A stretch of 50,616 bases of DNA from Desertifilum tharense IPPAS B-1220 (GCF_001746915.1 NZ_MJGC01000069.1:1-50616); one strand, 5' to 3'; counted from the first letter of the stretch, positions 25,390 to 34,836 are shown. A program made the numbers and translations. Notes: generated by a model not told the origin, from the letters alone.

Positions 25390-27135
25390 TTAATTAACCT
25401 TAAAGCGACTGGTTTCTAAGCGCAGTTTTTGGGCTGCATCATTAAGTTGATCGATCGCTCGATTGGTTTCGCGCAGTGCTTCTGCGGTTTGTACCGAAGC
25501 TTCCCTCAGTTGCAGCATCGCATCGCTAATTTGTTGCGCGCCTAAAGATTGAGCTTCCATCCCTTCATTAACAGAAGCAAAACGAGGATTGAGGGATTGT
25601 ACTTGTTCAATAATTTGTCCGAGTTGCTGACCAATTGAACCCACATCTTCAACGCCGCGTCCAACTTCTTTGGTGAATTTATCCATTTCCATGACACCTG
25701 TAGAAACCGCCGATTGCATTTCTTTCACCATGCTTTCAATATCTAAAGTGGCAACAGCCGTTTGATCGGCGAGGCGGCGAATTTCTCTGGCAACTACGGC
25801 AAATCCCAAGCCATATTCTCTAGCTTTTTCGGCTTCAATAGCCGCATTTAGCGACAGTAAATTGGTCTGATCGGCAACTTTGGTAATGGTAGTAACAATG
25901 CTGTTAATATTATTCGCTTTTTCGCTAATGACGCCCAGTTTATTAGAAATCGATCCGGTCGCTTCTACCAGTTGGCGCATGGTATTTTGCATCCGAATCA
26001 AGTCTTGCTGACCGTTAGTGGCAGCACCAGCGGTTGATTGCGATAAAGCCGTCACTTCGTCCATTGTTTGCGCGAGTTGTTCGGAATTGGTGGCAATTTC
26101 TCTAGCCGTTGCCACGACTTGGTTAGTGGAAGCCACTTGCTCGGTAATGGCGGCTTCTAGTTCTTTGCCACTGGCCGCTATTTGGGTGGTAGAGGTGGTA
26201 ATTTGAATTCCCGATTGTTGGACTTGGCGAATTAGGGAATTCAGGCTTTGAGTCATGTGATAAAAAGCCATCATGAGTTTGCCAATCTCGTCCTGGGTAT
26301 CAGTGACAGGCACTTGGCGCGTTAAATCTCCAGAGGAAATATTTTCAGCAACTTCAACAACGCTCACAATCTTTTTACCCAACGGACGCGCAATGGTGGC
26401 GCTAAAATATAACCCAAACAAAATAGCCGTTAACGGTCCAATTAACATCCCCAGCAACACCCAAAATGTTGTCCGACTGACATCATCATCGGCTTGTTGA
26501 TTGACAAGATCTGCACGTTGTTGATTGTAAGCAATCAGGCGGCCGAGGGTTTCTTCCAAAGCGCGAAATGTGGGTTCTTTGTCGCGAAAGGTGTAAGCTA
26601 CCATTTCATCGAGGAGTTGACCTGCTTGTCTGGCATTAGCAACTGCTTGAGGACTGGGGTTTTCTTGTGCGAGTAAATTGGCTTGAGCGCTAAATGGATT
26701 GATTTCGCCAAAATTCTCAAAGTCGGCGTTAAGTTGCTGAAAGCGATCGCTCGATCTTTGCCACTCTTGGTAAACGCGATTAAATTCCTGATAGAGTCTT
26801 TCTTCCTCATCATCGCGCGGAATTTGGCGATATCGCTGAGTCGCATTTTCTAACGCCGTTCTCACTTCTCGATAGCTGTTCAACAAATTGCGGCGATTAT
26901 CGAGGGTTAAACGACCGCTGAGTTGCGATCGCTCAATGGCCTGAATTTTACTCCGTCCGCTATCAATTCTGAGCAATTCTAAAGCACTGGGGAAAGTTTT
27001 TTGATTAATGGTATTAAGATGACCGGTCAAGCGCGAGTTCCCGCTCCAACCAATGAACGCCACAATTAAGACAATTAACCCTAAAAATAAAAAAGCGCCA
27101 AACAAGCGGGTTTGTAGCGTATTTCTTTGAAACAT
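25390..27135 (-). CDS. Methyl-accepting chemotaxis protein (WspA-like)
   Basis: The 581-residue receptor has a membrane helix at about 12-30, a helical extracytoplasmic region (about 31-220) without a recognisable cache domain, a second helix at about 222-246, HAMP at 247-300 and a signalling domain at 320-570. The hairpin tip reads NLLSLNAAIEAEKAREYGLGF then AVVAREIRRLADQTAVATLDI, with EAEKA and the DIESMVKEMQSAVS region as I remember from WspA rather than from chemotaxis receptors. Known: WspA senses surface contact or envelope stress. The ligand or stimulus here is unknown. It lies 33 bases behind cheR. Confidence 0.93.
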   Translation of the reverse strand: MFQRNTLQTRLFGAFLFLGLIVLIVAFIGWSGNSRLTGHLNTINQKTFPSALELLRIDSGRSKIQAIERSQLSGRLTLDNRRNLLNSYREVRTALENATQRYRQIPRDDEEERLYQEFNRVYQEWQRSSDRFQQLNADFENFGEINPFSAQANLLAQENPSPQAVANARQAGQLLDEMVAYTFRDKEPTFRALEETLGRLIAYNQQRADLVNQQADDDVSRTTFWVLLGMLIGPLTAILFGLYFSATIARPLGKKIVSVVEVAENISSGDLTRQVPVTDTQDEIGKLMMAFYHMTQSLNSLIRQVQQSGIQITTSTTQIAASGKELEAAITEQVASTNQVVATAREIATNSEQLAQTMDEVTALSQSTAGAATNGQQDLIRMQNTMRQLVEATGSISNKLGVISEKANNINSIVTTITKVADQTNLLSLNAAIEAEKAREYGLGFAVVAREIRRLADQTAVATLDIESMVKEMQSAVSTGVMEMDKFTKEVGRGVEDVGSIGQQLGQIIEQVQSLNPRFASVNEGMEAQSLGAQQISDAMLQLREASVQTAEALRETNRAIDQLNDAAQKLRLETSRFKVN

Positions 27136-27168
27136 TACCAGATCCTTTTAACCATAATTTAGAATTTT

Positions 27169-28413
27169 TCAAGACTCTTGAGAAAATCTTGGCAGTCTTT
27201 GGAGGCGTTGACGCAGTAGTTGAGCGCCTTTGAGATCGCCTGCGTTTTCTTTTAATAATGCCAGATGGAGCAAAGCTTCACTCTGATTGGGATTCAGATA
27301 AACGGCTTTGACAAAAGATTGTTCGGCTTTGGTGTCTTCACCCACTGCTTGGTAAATTTGACCGAGCAATGTATAAGCCTCCGCGCTGGTTGGGTGACGA
27401 CTCAGGTAAGTTTCGCATAGTTGGGTTGCTCGATTCAACTGACCATCATCTGCAAGCTTCTGCGCTATTTCGAGTTGCGTTTCTGCGGGAGATGGGGAAG
27501 GAGAGGGTTTGGGGGGAGGGGGTGGCGGTGGAATATCGCGAGGGGGAGGAGGCGGGGGGAGGAGCGTTTTTTTGCTAACGGGGTAGCGTTGGGTTGGGGA
27601 AGGGGAAGCGGCTGAGGGGGGAGTGAGTTTGCGGAAGGCGAAGGCGAGGGGATGGTTGACGGGAGTATAGTCGGAAACGTTAATTTGTCGCATTTCTGAG
27701 GAACCGACAAATAATAGACCGTTGGGTGCGAGTAAGCGATTGAGATTTTGGACGGCTTGAACTCTGGCAGACTGGACTAGATAAATGAGCAGGTTTCGAC
27801 AAAAAATAATCTGGTAAAGGGGATGGCGGTAGAAGAACTGACGCTCAACGAGGTTCCCTTGGTGGAAGTTCACTAGATTTTTGATTGAGGGTTGCAGTTG
27901 GTAGCCTTCTGGGGTGAGTTGGAAATACTGACTCTGAAGGGTGGGAATAGGGGTGCGAAAGGAGTAGGGAACGTAAATTCCTCGTTGAGCGTGGTTGAGG
28001 GCCTGTTTGCTGATATCAACGGCATCAATGGTAAATTGTTGGGGGGTTAAACCGGCTTCTAAAAGCGCGATCGCGATCGAGTAGGGTTCTTCTCCGGTTG
28101 AGCAGGGAACGCTGAGAACGCGTAAGGTGCGGTTGCGGTGCTGGGGTAGCCATTCTTGTCTGATAAACTGGGTGAGTCGGTTGTAGGATTCGCGATCGCG
28201 GAAAAACCAGGTTTCTGGAACGACGACGCTTTCGACTAAGGTATCGAGTTCTTCAACCGAAATGGCGACAAGGCGCGAATACTCTTCAATCTGAGTGATG
28301 TTACACTGGCGCATCCGTTCTTGAATGCTCCGAGCGATCGCGCTTCGTCCTGCAAGATTAGCATCTAGACCCATTTTGGTCTGTAATAAGGCTTCTATGG
28401 CTTCTATGGACAC
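27169..28413 (-). CDS. cheR: CheR-type methyltransferase with C-terminal TPRs (WspC-like)
   Basis: The 414-residue protein (GTG start, GGGAGAAG ribosome-binding site) has an N-terminal CheR helical domain and a SAM-dependent methyltransferase fold with SVPCSTGEEPYSIAIAL at about 100-116 and FCRNLLIYL. A linker of about 25 residues is nearly pure proline with Arg, Lys and Ser (LPPPPPPR, IPPPPPPPK). A TPR region of about 75 residues follows (AYTLLGQIYQAVGEDTKAEQ). CheR with TPRs is the WspC arrangement, where the TPRs mediate partner contacts. It methylates glutamates on the MCP encoded next. Confidence 0.94.
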   Translation of the reverse strand: MSIEAIEALLQTKMGLDANLAGRSAIARSIQERMRQCNITQIEEYSRLVAISVEELDTLVESVVVPETWFFRDRESYNRLTQFIRQEWLPQHRNRTLRVLSVPCSTGEEPYSIAIALLEAGLTPQQFTIDAVDISKQALNHAQRGIYVPYSFRTPIPTLQSQYFQLTPEGYQLQPSIKNLVNFHQGNLVERQFFYRHPLYQIIFCRNLLIYLVQSARVQAVQNLNRLLAPNGLLFVGSSEMRQINVSDYTPVNHPLAFAFRKLTPPSAASPSPTQRYPVSKKTLLPPPPPPRDIPPPPPPPKPSPSPSPAETQLEIAQKLADDGQLNRATQLCETYLSRHPTSAEAYTLLGQIYQAVGEDTKAEQSFVKAVYLNPNQSEALLHLALLKENAGDLKGAQLLRQRLQRLPRFSQES

Positions 28414-28417
28414 AAAT

Positions 28418-28912
28418 TTAATCTTCTCCCTCTCCAGCCATTAGGCGTTTTGCATGGGTTTGTAGGAGCAAGGATTCAATTTTGAGCTGTTGAATCATGC
28501 CTTGTTCGTCGGTGACAATTTCGCCGAGAAAGGGAGCATTGTCTAACTGAATTCCTGGGTTCATCCAGGCGGCAGGTTGAATATTTAAGGTATCAGAAAG
28601 GCGCTCTGCAATTAAACCCAGGAGATAAAAAGCGGCATCTTCACCGGGATACTGCGTAATTACGATGCGCGTGCTTAAATAAGGACGAGCTGGGGTGCCA
28701 AAAAGGAGCTGGCTTAAATCAATGACGGGAACAATTTGACCGCGATAATTTAGCAACCCCGCAATATAATTCGGTGAATTTTCTGACTCGCTGTTGGCAT
28801 TGGGGGAAGAGTAGGCGAGTTTTTTGAGTTCAACTAGGGGAATGACTTCCACAACGCGTTGAGCGTCAATGGCATACCGTTCATTTCCGATATAACAAAT
28901 TAAGGTAAGCAC
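28418..28912 (-). CDS. cheW: CheW-type coupling protein (WspB-like)
   Basis: A CheW domain makes up nearly the whole protein: LICYIGNERYAIDAQRVVEVIP, then YIAGLLNYRGQIVPVIDLSQLL. The frame is open to a TTG at 28936; I chose the GTG at 28912, which gives 164 residues beginning VLTLICYIGNERYAID, a normal CheW start. Neither start has a strong ribosome-binding site, so this is uncertain. It couples the receptor to CheA. It sits directly upstream of cheR (4-base gap) and about 28 bases after the sensor kinase gene. Confidence 0.88.
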   Translation of the reverse strand: MLTLICYIGNERYAIDAQRVVEVIPLVELKKLAYSSPNANSESENSPNYIAGLLNYRGQIVPVIDLSQLLFGTPARPYLSTRIVITQYPGEDAAFYLLGLIAERLSDTLNIQPAAWMNPGIQLDNAPFLGEIVTDEQGMIQQLKIESLLLQTHAKRLMAGEGED

Positions 28913-28940
28913 GATATCATCAAGAACCAAGAACAATCAA

Positions 28941-31900
28941 TCAGGGAGAACTGGGGAGGGTAAGGACCGATTTAATCGGGATTTGAATGGTGAAGGTAGA
29001 ACCTTTGCCGGGAGTGGAGTGACAAGTTAATTGTCCGCGATGTTTTTCGACGACAATTTGATAGCTAATTGCCAAACCCAAACCCGTTCCTTTGCCAACA
29101 CTTTTCGTGGTAAAAAAGGGATCGAAGATTTTGTTGCGGATGGCTTCGCTCATCCCTTTACCATTATCGCGAATTTGGATTTGAATTTCGGTTGAATTAA
29201 TCGAGCGGGTTTGAATCCAAATCGTAGGTTTTTGTTCGGAGTTGAGTTGAAAGGTTTCTTCTAAAGCATCAATTGAATTGGTCAATAAGTTCATAAAGAC
29301 CTGATTGAGTTGTCCGGCGTAACATTCCACTAAGGGTAATTTCTCATAGTCTTTAATGACTTTGATTTCAGGATGACCGGGTTTATCTTTGAGTTTGTTT
29401 TGTAAAATCACTAAGCTATTATCAATTCCCTCATGAATATCAACCGGCTTCATTGCTGCCTCATCCAGCCGCGAGAAGTTCCGCAACGATAACACAATTT
29501 TTTGAATTCTTTCGGCTCCTACTTTCATCGAGGCTAGAACTTTTTGAAAATCATCAATCAAAAAACACAAATCAATTTCTTCAATCCGTTCTACAATCTC
29601 TGGAATGGGTTGAGGATAATGCTGTTCGTAAAGTTGTAGTAACCCAATCATTTCTTGTAAATATTCGCTGGCTGGGGTAATGTTGCCATAAATAAAGTTT
29701 ACAGGATTATTGATTTCATGGGCGACCCCAGCCACCAATTGCCCTAAACTGGACATTTTTTCGGTTTGAATAAGTTGCGTCTGAGTTTTCTGGAGTTCGT
29801 TCAAGGTTGCTTCCAGTTCTTGAGCTTTTTCGCGATATTGGGTTTCTGATTCTTGCAAGGCGGCTTCAGTTTGCTTGCGCTTGGTAATGTTTTCAATCAT
29901 TCCTAAGCAATAGGGATTTTCCCGTTCTTTTTCTGTAATTAAAGAAACGGTGAGATTACCCCAAAGAATATCTTGAGTACGAGTAATGTAGCGTTTTTCG
30001 ATATGGTACTTATCAATTTCTCCGGAAATTAATTGATTTAAAATAAATCGCTCGTTGTCAATATCATCCGGGTAGGTTAAATCCACAAAGCTGTATTGGA
30101 TTAAATCCTCTGGCGAATAGTCGAGCATTCGGGAAAAAGCGAGATTTGCCTGAAATATTTTCCCATCCTCAAGATTGACTAAAGCCATGCCGATGGGTGC
30201 ATCCTCAAAGATTGTGCGGAAGCGACTTTCAGCCTGTTGAATTTCATCAAACAGCCGCGCATTTTCTAAGGCGATCGCAATTTGAGCAGCTAGGGTTTTA
30301 AAGGTTTCTAGATCGGATTCGCTAAACCGTTGGCTGGTACGATCCTGAATATCCAAGACACCGAGCAGTTTTCCTCCGATCGTTAACGGAACGGCAACCT
30401 GCGATCGCTCCTGGGAATAACCGCCCTCTGGTTGATAAAATTGTTTCGGCTGTTTGAGCGATCGCGATTTTAACAGGCGCGTGCGAGCCGCCTGAGCCAC
30501 TAAACTCATATCGCTCTCAATCTCAATACGAGTGGGGTTAACGGGTGTCTGGGAGTCCGGAGAAAAGGCTTGCAAGGTTTGAGTGGCGCGATCGAATAAG
30601 TAAATTTGCACATCCTTGAGATCGAACAACGCCTGCATGGTAGAAATGGCATCTTGTAGCAGCTTGCGAGAATCTAATAGCGATCGCGATAACTCGCTCA
30701 CCGCCACCGTCACCGCCTGACTCACCTCCAACTCTCGCGTGCGTTCCTCCAACCCTTGCACCAGCTTTTCGAGTTGATTTGCCATTGTATTAAAACAAGC
30801 CGCCAAAATTCCCGTTTCATCCTGGGAAGCCACCTGCGCGCGCGCCTTTAAGTTCCCGGCCGTAAACCGCGTCATAATACTGGTCAAATGCAGTAACGGC
30901 TGCGCTAACCACTGTCCCATCGCCACAGCCACCGCCAAAACCGCCAGCGCGATCGCCAAACCTAACCCCAAAGTTTGATAAAATTGCGCTCGGATCGGCG
31001 CTAAAAAGCTAGAACGAGACTGGACAAACACCACAACCCAAGGCATCGTTTCCAAGCGAGTAGCGGCGGCGGCTTTTAACTCGCGACTGTCTGCAATATG
31101 GGTCTGGAAAAACGGCAGAGTTGCCATCCGTTCTAACCCAGCTTGAAACTGGGGAAGATTTGTCGAGGCTTCTTCGCTCGATCCCGGACGCAGCCGGCCT
31201 TCTGCTTGCAGTTGTTCGCGTTTTAGGGTCGGTAGAGGGACAAGAGACTTTAAAATACTGTTTGTAGAATAGCCATGCGCTAAACGCACGTAATTCTCAT
31301 CCAGCAAAATCGCAAACGCATCTCTTCTGCCAAAAATTTGCGTATTTTGATTGATCAGGCGTTGTAAAGCGTTGGCATTGTAGCGCAGAGCCAAGACGCC
31401 GGTAATTTCGCCAAAGGCATTACGCACGGGACTACTAAAATGGATGCTCATCGTTTGAGCCGAATACCGCACGGGAGAGACAAACGGCAAACCGCTGCTA
31501 ATCGGTCTTTGAAAGTAGTCTTGATGAGAGCGATCGCTCCCAATCTCCCCAATATTCGTATCGAGTACCGTAATCCCATCAAGGGTAATTAACGAATAAG
31601 AGATAATATTGAGCGTATCTTTCCGATTTAAAGCCCGCAACACGGCCTCGGCATCCGCCCTTTGCCGGTTTCTATCTTCTACAGAGGAGTTGAGGTAACG
31701 AATCACCAAGGGAAGCTGAGACTCCACCCGCACCGCATTTAAATTATTGGCAATAAAGGCATCAATGCTTAAGGCTGTTTGCGAAGCCGTCGCCAGCAGC
31801 GATTGATTGGCACTCGCGATCAAAGCCTGTTGCATCGCCTGTTGATTAATTGCCGATACAATCAGCAGGGGAAGCAGAGCCACGCTGAGAAAGGAAACGA

Positions 31901-31997
31901 TCAGCTTGCTGCGTAAACTAGAAAGTTGGAAGGTTCTCATCCATGCATTAACTGATTGAATAGAGATACGTTGATACAAAATCCTCAATAAAGACAT
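28941..31997 (-). CDS. Membrane sensor histidine kinase: dCache-HAMP-GAF-PAS-HisKA-HATPase
   Basis: The 1018-residue kinase has membrane helices at about 30-50 and 341-361. They flank a large extracytoplasmic sensor region (about 51-335, double-Cache-like, with LITLDGITVLDTNIGEIGSD). Then follow HAMP (about 362-415), GAF (about 430-582), PAS (about 590-705), a coiled coil, HisKA with His760 (VAGVAHEINNPVNF) and an ATPase domain with NSIDAL and GKGTGLGLAISY. It has no receiver domain. Its stop lies a few bases before the cheW gene, so it heads the cluster and is probably co-transcribed. Its cognate regulator might be a receiver in the same operon; this is inferred, not shown. Confidence 0.93.
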   Translation of the reverse strand: MSLLRILYQRISIQSVNAWMRTFQLSSLRSKLIVSFLSVALLPLLIVSAINQQAMQQALIASANQSLLATASQTALSIDAFIANNLNAVRVESQLPLVIRYLNSSVEDRNRQRADAEAVLRALNRKDTLNIISYSLITLDGITVLDTNIGEIGSDRSHQDYFQRPISSGLPFVSPVRYSAQTMSIHFSSPVRNAFGEITGVLALRYNANALQRLINQNTQIFGRRDAFAILLDENYVRLAHGYSTNSILKSLVPLPTLKREQLQAEGRLRPGSSEEASTNLPQFQAGLERMATLPFFQTHIADSRELKAAAATRLETMPWVVVFVQSRSSFLAPIRAQFYQTLGLGLAIALAVLAVAVAMGQWLAQPLLHLTSIMTRFTAGNLKARAQVASQDETGILAACFNTMANQLEKLVQGLEERTRELEVSQAVTVAVSELSRSLLDSRKLLQDAISTMQALFDLKDVQIYLFDRATQTLQAFSPDSQTPVNPTRIEIESDMSLVAQAARTRLLKSRSLKQPKQFYQPEGGYSQERSQVAVPLTIGGKLLGVLDIQDRTSQRFSESDLETFKTLAAQIAIALENARLFDEIQQAESRFRTIFEDAPIGMALVNLEDGKIFQANLAFSRMLDYSPEDLIQYSFVDLTYPDDIDNERFILNQLISGEIDKYHIEKRYITRTQDILWGNLTVSLITEKERENPYCLGMIENITKRKQTEAALQESETQYREKAQELEATLNELQKTQTQLIQTEKMSSLGQLVAGVAHEINNPVNFIYGNITPASEYLQEMIGLLQLYEQHYPQPIPEIVERIEEIDLCFLIDDFQKVLASMKVGAERIQKIVLSLRNFSRLDEAAMKPVDIHEGIDNSLVILQNKLKDKPGHPEIKVIKDYEKLPLVECYAGQLNQVFMNLLTNSIDALEETFQLNSEQKPTIWIQTRSINSTEIQIQIRDNGKGMSEAIRNKIFDPFFTTKSVGKGTGLGLAISYQIVVEKHRGQLTCHSTPGKGSTFTIQIPIKSVLTLPSSP

Positions 31998-32114
31998 CCG
32001 ATCCCCCCGGAAGGGGGAGGCTTGTACCCAAATTTCCGGTCAACCTCTATCGTTCCCCAATCTCCCGCAATTTGCTCGCCAAAATTCAGTTCGTTTGGGA
32101 AATGTCCTGAAAAC

Positions 32115-33002
32115 CTAACCTTTCTTTCCCGGCGAGAAAAACAGGGTAGGATGCCAACTGCGGCGCAATACCTCGTTGCTGAAGCTGGGTGCTGACCATT
32201 CCAGAAGTTTGTTGGCGCGCGTTGAAGAAACGGCGATCGCGCTAATATCAAACTCTAAAGCCGCATCTAAAAGTTCTAAAAGCGGTTCTCCGCGCCGCAC
32301 TTCCACCCGCACCTTTAAATCGAGCGCTTCGAGGTCTTGTTTAATCTTTTCTAGTTTCTGGCGGGCCCGTTCGAGTTGTTCTGGACTCCGCAGTTCTCGG
32401 CGTCCTCCCTCCTCAATTACCCAAATCAGCAAGCATTCTTGCAAAGAATTAGCCGGTCGATTTTGAGCAGCCGTCTTGAAACGATCGAGCAGATATTTGG
32501 CCGAGTCGCTATCGTCATAAGCCAGCATAATGTAGCGGAAGAGGTGGCGACAGCGCAAATCGAGTTCTTCGCACGTATAAGTCGAAATCAGTTGAGGGCG
32601 CAGAACCATCAAAGGGGTACTGGTTTGCTCGGAAATACTCAAGGTGGTACTGCCAAACACCGTTTCGTTGAGCAAGCTGCGCGTATTGGCTCCCGTGATA
32701 ATCACATCGGAGCGATGGGTCTGTGCCGCTTTGAAAATACTATCCTGGGGTTTATTAGAAGACAGCACTTCAACTTTGACTTCTAGACCGTCTGGAACGT
32801 TCTCTAATGCTTTACCGAGGCGCGATTGAGCTTTTTCTATTTTTTGCTTGTCCTCTCTGGGGATGCTGCCAGATTCTAACAAGGGAACGGTATGAAAAAA
32901 GACGATTTGTTCTAAACCGCTGGCTCCTAGGCTCGGTACGAAGTCAACTAGGCGATACAAACCATCGGAAAAGTCAGTACAAATTAAGGCGCGTCTAAAC
33001 AT
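32115..33002 (-). CDS. Tandem universal stress protein (two UspA domains)
   Basis: The 295-residue protein contains two Usp folds. The first (about 1-140) has RALICTDFSDG, DVIITGANTRS, an FGSTTLSISEQTSTPLMVLR end. The second (about 155-290) has YIMLAYDDSDSAKYLLD and ends SFSNEVLRRSWHPTLFFSPGK. The GxxxxG-9x-GS ATP-binding pattern is partial in the first (GANTRS...FGSTT) and poor in the second. It is cytosolic, with role in stress survival inferred from the family. It precedes the sensor kinase gene by 117 bases on the same strand and could be the first gene of that transcript. Confidence 0.88.
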   Translation of the reverse strand: MFRRALICTDFSDGLYRLVDFVPSLGASGLEQIVFFHTVPLLESGSIPREDKQKIEKAQSRLGKALENVPDGLEVKVEVLSSNKPQDSIFKAAQTHRSDVIITGANTRSLLNETVFGSTTLSISEQTSTPLMVLRPQLISTYTCEELDLRCRHLFRYIMLAYDDSDSAKYLLDRFKTAAQNRPANSLQECLLIWVIEEGGRRELRSPEQLERARQKLEKIKQDLEALDLKVRVEVRRGEPLLELLDAALEFDISAIAVSSTRANKLLEWSAPSFSNEVLRRSWHPTLFFSPGKKG

Positions 33003-33356
33003 AAAGAAGTTTTTTTAGGTGGCGATTCGCTCTCGCGATCCGTAAAACGGAATCGCACAGTATTTCTTACACCACACTAGCATTCCCGGATGCCGGACTT
33101 GACATGGCTAAGGGGCAGGGAATCCTAAGTTTGCAGAAGTTGTATTGCGTTTTTATAAGACTTAGACAGAGGCTATCGGTCGCAAATAGAGTGGAGCGAA
33201 CCGTACAAAGATAGATCGAGAATTCTCTATAACAGATGAGGAGTTAAAGCTATTGATTCAATTTTAGGAGCTGACGCCCCAACACCCCCAGCTTCTTTCC
33301 GCAGATCGTGAACAAAGCAAGAGACGGAGGTCGCCTATGACTCACAAGGCTTTACG
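33003..33356. other. Intergenic region between nblA and the Usp gene
   Basis: No gene is seen in these 354 bases. Both flanking genes are on the minus strand, so this holds the 3' end of the nblA transcript and the promoter of the Usp gene. No convincing promoter or terminator was identified. Confidence 0.5.
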
Positions 33357-33551
33357 TTACTCTTGGGCGCGAGGTTCTAGTCCCCATTCGTATTTGAGGA
33401 ACTGTTTGTACATGGTCTCTCGCATCACCATTTGTTCGTAGAGCTTCACTAAAAAGTCCTGTGCCTGTTCTCGGCTCATTTGTTGGACTTGGGTTTGGAA
33501 GGAACGGATGCTGAATTGTTGCTCTAGGGAAAGTTTGATAGGTTGATCCAT
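33357..33551 (-). CDS. nblA: Phycobilisome degradation protein NblA
   Basis: This 64-residue protein is the normal length for NblA. The sequence has the family pattern LSLEQQFSIRSFQTQVQQMS, REQAQDFLVKLYEQMVMRE, then MYKQFLKYEWGL. Known: NblA binds phycobiliproteins and the ClpC chaperone to direct phycobilisome breakdown during nitrogen, sulfur or light stress. A GGAG about 9 bases before the ATG supports the start. A larger open frame on the same strand in another register (33352-33723) is a shadow. The gene stands alone with about 540 bases of upstream space. Confidence 0.95.
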   Translation of the reverse strand: MDQPIKLSLEQQFSIRSFQTQVQQMSREQAQDFLVKLYEQMVMRETMYKQFLKYEWGLEPRAQE

Positions 33552-33706
33552 CGTAGTAACTCCAATGAACTGTAGGAAACCAGATTTTCGGAAACGACTG
33601 GAGCAATCGCACTGACCTTGGGCTTATTTCTTGGGGTCGATCAGATAACTGCACTAACGTTTCTGCTCTTCCTTCTGACGGAGACTTAGGTCTTTTGCTC
33701 CCTAAT

Positions 33707-33720
33707 GTAACAGAGTATAT
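33707..33720 (-). promoter_or_regulatory. Imperfect NtcA-like box upstream of nblA
   Basis: Read on the minus strand this is ATA-N8-TAC, one mismatch from the NtcA consensus GTA-N8-TAC, about 155 bases before the nblA start. nblA genes are commonly NtcA-controlled. No good -10 box could be placed at the standard spacing, so the call is weak. Confidence 0.25.
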
Positions 33721-33856
33721 CAATCATTTGACAAAATGCACATCATTCCTCCGAGGTACTTTTGCTAATGATGTTTTAGCAAGTTCTACCGAGTAAAAAT
33801 GCTCAGTCTGAACAAAATGTCAAATTCTTGCGGGGAAGGCTTGATTTTGAGGCCGA

Positions 33857-34008
33857 GATGGGGGGGGAAGAAGGGAATTGGGAGTTGGGAGTTGGGAGTT
33901 GGGAGTTGGGGGGAAGAAGGGAATTGGGAGTTGGGAGTGTAAAGTTCCGAGTTCCGAGTGGGAAGAAGAAGAAGGGAATTAGGAGTTAGGAGTTGGGAGG
34001 TGGGGGCA
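33857..34008 (+). repeat. G-rich heptamer array (GGGAATT / GGGAGTT)
   Basis: The same family as at 4936-5091: GGGAAGAAGGGAATTGGGAG units with repeated GGGAGTT, broken by a short GAGTTCCGAGTTCCGAGT stretch. It lies between nblA and the PP2C gene in a 538-base gap otherwise without genes. Confidence 0.9.
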
Positions 34009-34089
34009 GGATGCACAAAATGCCTAGCGAAACGATGCTGGCGTTGCTAGGTTAAGATGTTGCTGGGTTAATGGGGGTTGAGCTAGGCG

Positions 34090-34836
34090 TTAGTCAGCAT
34101 TGCTGTCTGAACCAATTGAGATGAGGACGACGGTGATGTTGTCGCGTCCTCCGTGTTTTTTGGCGGCGAGGATTAGCTCTTCGGCAGCTTTTTCGCAGGC
34201 GCGAATCCCTTTGAGGTTTTGAGCAATGACGAGATCGGAGAGTTCTTCTGTTAAGCCATCGCTACAGATTAACAGGCGATCGCCGGTTTGCACCTCAAAC
34301 TGCTGAATCTCAATTTGACCTAAATCTTCGCGTCCCAAACACTGGGACAATACATGACGCCAGGGATGAACGCGGGCCTGGTCGGGCGTCAGGATGCCCT
34401 CTTTCATGGCGCGGGCAACCCAAGTGTGATCTTCTGTAATTTGTTCTAAATGGGGGCCGCGCAGGCGGTATAAGCGGGAATCTCCCACATGGGCGCACCA
34501 AGGCTGTAAATCGGCTTCGCGGAAAATCAACACGACTACGGTTGTCCCCATGTCGGAACGTTCGGGATGCTGATTTTGATCGAGGAGAATCGCCTGGTTT
34601 GCCTTCAGCAAGGCGGCTTCTAGTAAGGCTCCAGATTCATCCTCTGAATCCCAGCGCTCTAGCAGATAATTTTTGATGGTGTCCGCTGCAATCCGACTGG
34701 CTTCTTGACCGCCAGCATGACCGCCCATCCCGTCGGCTACGATGAAAAATCGTCCTTCAGGGTCGTAGTAGAAGGAATCTTGATTGACGGGGCGGACTAA
34801 CCCCGTATCGCTTTGACCCGTAAAGAGACGTTTCAT
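34090..34836 (-). CDS. PP2C-type Ser/Thr protein phosphatase
   Basis: The 248-residue single-domain phosphatase begins GQSDTGLVRPVNQDSFYY (metal-ligand Asp20) and has FIVADGMGGHAGG (Asp35, Gly36), LICSDGLTEELSD with the next ligand Asp, and HGGRDNITVVLI at the end. All PPM/PP2C motifs are present. It is cytosolic and Mn/Mg-dependent. It follows the ABC1-kinase gene by about 110 bases on the same strand, and a Ser/Thr kinase gene lies upstream, a natural partner but not proven. Confidence 0.93.
   Translation of the reverse strand: MKRLFTGQSDTGLVRPVNQDSFYYDPEGRFFIVADGMGGHAGGQEASRIAADTIKNYLLERWDSEDESGALLEAALLKANQAILLDQNQHPERSDMGTTVVVLIFREADLQPWCAHVGDSRLYRLRGPHLEQITEDHTWVARAMKEGILTPDQARVHPWRHVLSQCLGREDLGQIEIQQFEVQTGDRLLICSDGLTEELSDLVIAQNLKGIRACEKAAEELILAAKKHGGRDNITVVLISIGSDSNAD

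Noticed and set aside
18234..31997. A flagellar or phototaxis chemotaxis operon
   Set aside because: CheA carries a receiver, CheR carries TPRs, a Cys-rich CheW is present and no pilG/pilH-type or flagellar genes are seen; Wsp-type composition fits better.
33352..33723. A 123-codon minus-strand frame over nblA
   Set aside because: Out-of-frame shadow of the certain nblA gene; no family likeness.
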